NCBI GenBank assembly: GCA_013214245.1
Contig: JABSQE010000163.1
Span: forward strand, 1 to 7,619
Source: Hyphomicrobiaceae bacterium
GTDB lineage: Bacteria; Pseudomonadota; Alphaproteobacteria; Rhizobiales; Hyphomicrobiaceae
Reading direction: 5' to 3'
Length of the DNA stretch: 7,619 nucleotides
The position numbers were made by a program, and so were the translations under genes. The notes beneath the pieces were generated by a model. The model was not told where the DNA came from and did not search any database. It saw only the letters and a program-made list of their open reading frames with translations. This document shows positions 7,123 to 7,619 of the stretch, piece after piece. How positions within the stretch are numbered: position 1 is the first letter of the stretch; every line of letters starts with the position of its first letter.

Positions 7123-7591
7123 CCTGCTGAGGAGCTAAAACACGCCAATATAAAATGCTATGATATTGGATGAAATATCGTGTCAATGTAATGTAACGCG
7201 CCGTAATGTTATTAAAGGCAGGCAACTAACAAAGAAATGAACTGAATAACAGGTTAAAAGCGTATAATAACAAAAAACGAAAAAAGTAACTTTAGTAAAA
7301 AATCTTGACTCATAATAGTTTAGAGAGAACTATCCTAGTTTCGTATAAAAGTACATCATAACGTTTTAACGTAAAAGGCGTTAGAAATTCAGTGTTATCT
7401 TTTCTTATTACCATGTGACTATTTTGTAGTTTTATCAAACTTCAGCCATTACGAAATTGTATAGTTGTTAAACACACGTGCCTTTACAGATTAATTATTA
7501 TGGTATATTTTTTATTTTTATTCTTCAAATGTCACCCATGGGTATTTATGTGGTTGTGTTGCACTAATAAAATAGTATTTATGTTAAAAGA
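7123..7591. other. AT-rich intergenic stretch between hemY and the tRNA, no gene seen
   Basis: About 470 bases have no open frame of note and no recognised RNA gene. There is no convincing terminator after hemY: a hairpin can be drawn at 7159-7182 (arms pair with wobbles, 6-base loop), but no T-run follows it. A 10-bp palindrome ACCCATGGGT lies at 7534-7543. A TTGACT box with a TATCCT box is noted separately. Like the spacer upstream of mic60, this looks like eroded DNA. Confidence 0.6.
7305..7336 (+). promoter_or_regulatory. Weak candidate promoter (TTGACT ... TATCCT)
   Basis: TTGACT (7305-7310) matches the -35 box at 5 of 6 bases, and TATCCT (7331-7336) matches the -10 box at 4 of 6. The 20-base spacer is longer than the usual 16-18. 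If active, it would start transcription roughly 250 bases before the tRNA at 7592, so either the tRNA has a long leader or this is a relic of a lost gene's promoter. Confidence 0.2.
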
Positions 7592-7619
7592 GCCGTTGTA
7601 GCTCATTTGGTAGAGCACA
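7592..7619 (+). tRNA. 5' part of a tRNA gene, probably tRNA-Thr (cut by window edge)
   Basis: The first 28 bases of a tRNA are present: acceptor strand GCCGTTG (7592-7598), T8 A9, D stem GCTC (7601-7604) pairing with GAGC (7613-7616), and a D loop containing G18-G19 (7609-7610) followed by T20-A21. The anticodon lies outside the window, so the amino acid cannot be read. The GCCG... acceptor start and the GAGCACA after the D arm resemble alphaproteobacterial tRNA-Thr, which is the basis for the tentative identity. Position 15 (7606) is T where almost all tRNAs have a purine. The gene is on the same strand as hemY. Confidence 0.8.

Noticed and set aside
7159..7182. Rho-independent terminator after hemY
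   Set aside because: The hairpin needs wobble pairs, is AT-rich and is not followed by a T-run.

Overview
The window looks like the chromosome of an AT-rich alphaproteobacterium with a reduced or decaying genome. It holds two complete protein genes, one gene cut by the left edge and the start of a tRNA cut by the right edge. Together these cover only about 60% of the sequence. The alphaproteobacterial call rests on the pair mic60-like (COG4223 mitofilin family) then hemY, a gene order typical of heme-operon loci in that class, and on the style of the UvrC and HemY proteins. Low coding density with intact core genes is the pattern of a host-restricted symbiont or a lineage undergoing gene loss. 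The tunicate symbiont 'Candidatus Endolissoclinum faulkneri' (an AT-rich alphaproteobacterium with low coding density) has this profile, but naming it is only a guess that the sequence alone cannot confirm.

Layout. Positions 1-1216 (minus strand) hold the first ~405 codons of uvrC, the nucleotide-excision-repair nuclease subunit, open throughout but with no ATG, GTG or TTG start. Positions 1217-3806 are about 2.6 kb of very AT-rich DNA with no gene I can recognise. Positions 3807-5636 (plus) encode a Mic60/mitofilin-like inner-membrane protein. Positions 5641-7122 (plus) encode HemY and follow after only 4 bases, so the two form a translationally coupled operon. Positions 7123-7591 are again AT-rich and gene-free. 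A tRNA gene, probably tRNA-Thr, begins at 7592 and runs off the right edge.

How the parts relate. mic60 and hemY are membrane-anchored, non-enzymatic proteins that normally lie just downstream of hemC and hemD. Here hemC/hemD are not visible, and the empty DNA upstream is long enough to have once held them. I see only a weak hint of a hemD tail. The points most worth a second look are the missing uvrC start codon (an AUA with a well-placed Shine-Dalgarno sequence), a cluster of three perfect 10-bp palindromes just upstream of mic60, the long eroded spacer, and an unusual base at position 15 of the tRNA. I found no mobile element, CRISPR array, toxin-antitoxin pair, defence system or biosynthetic cluster.
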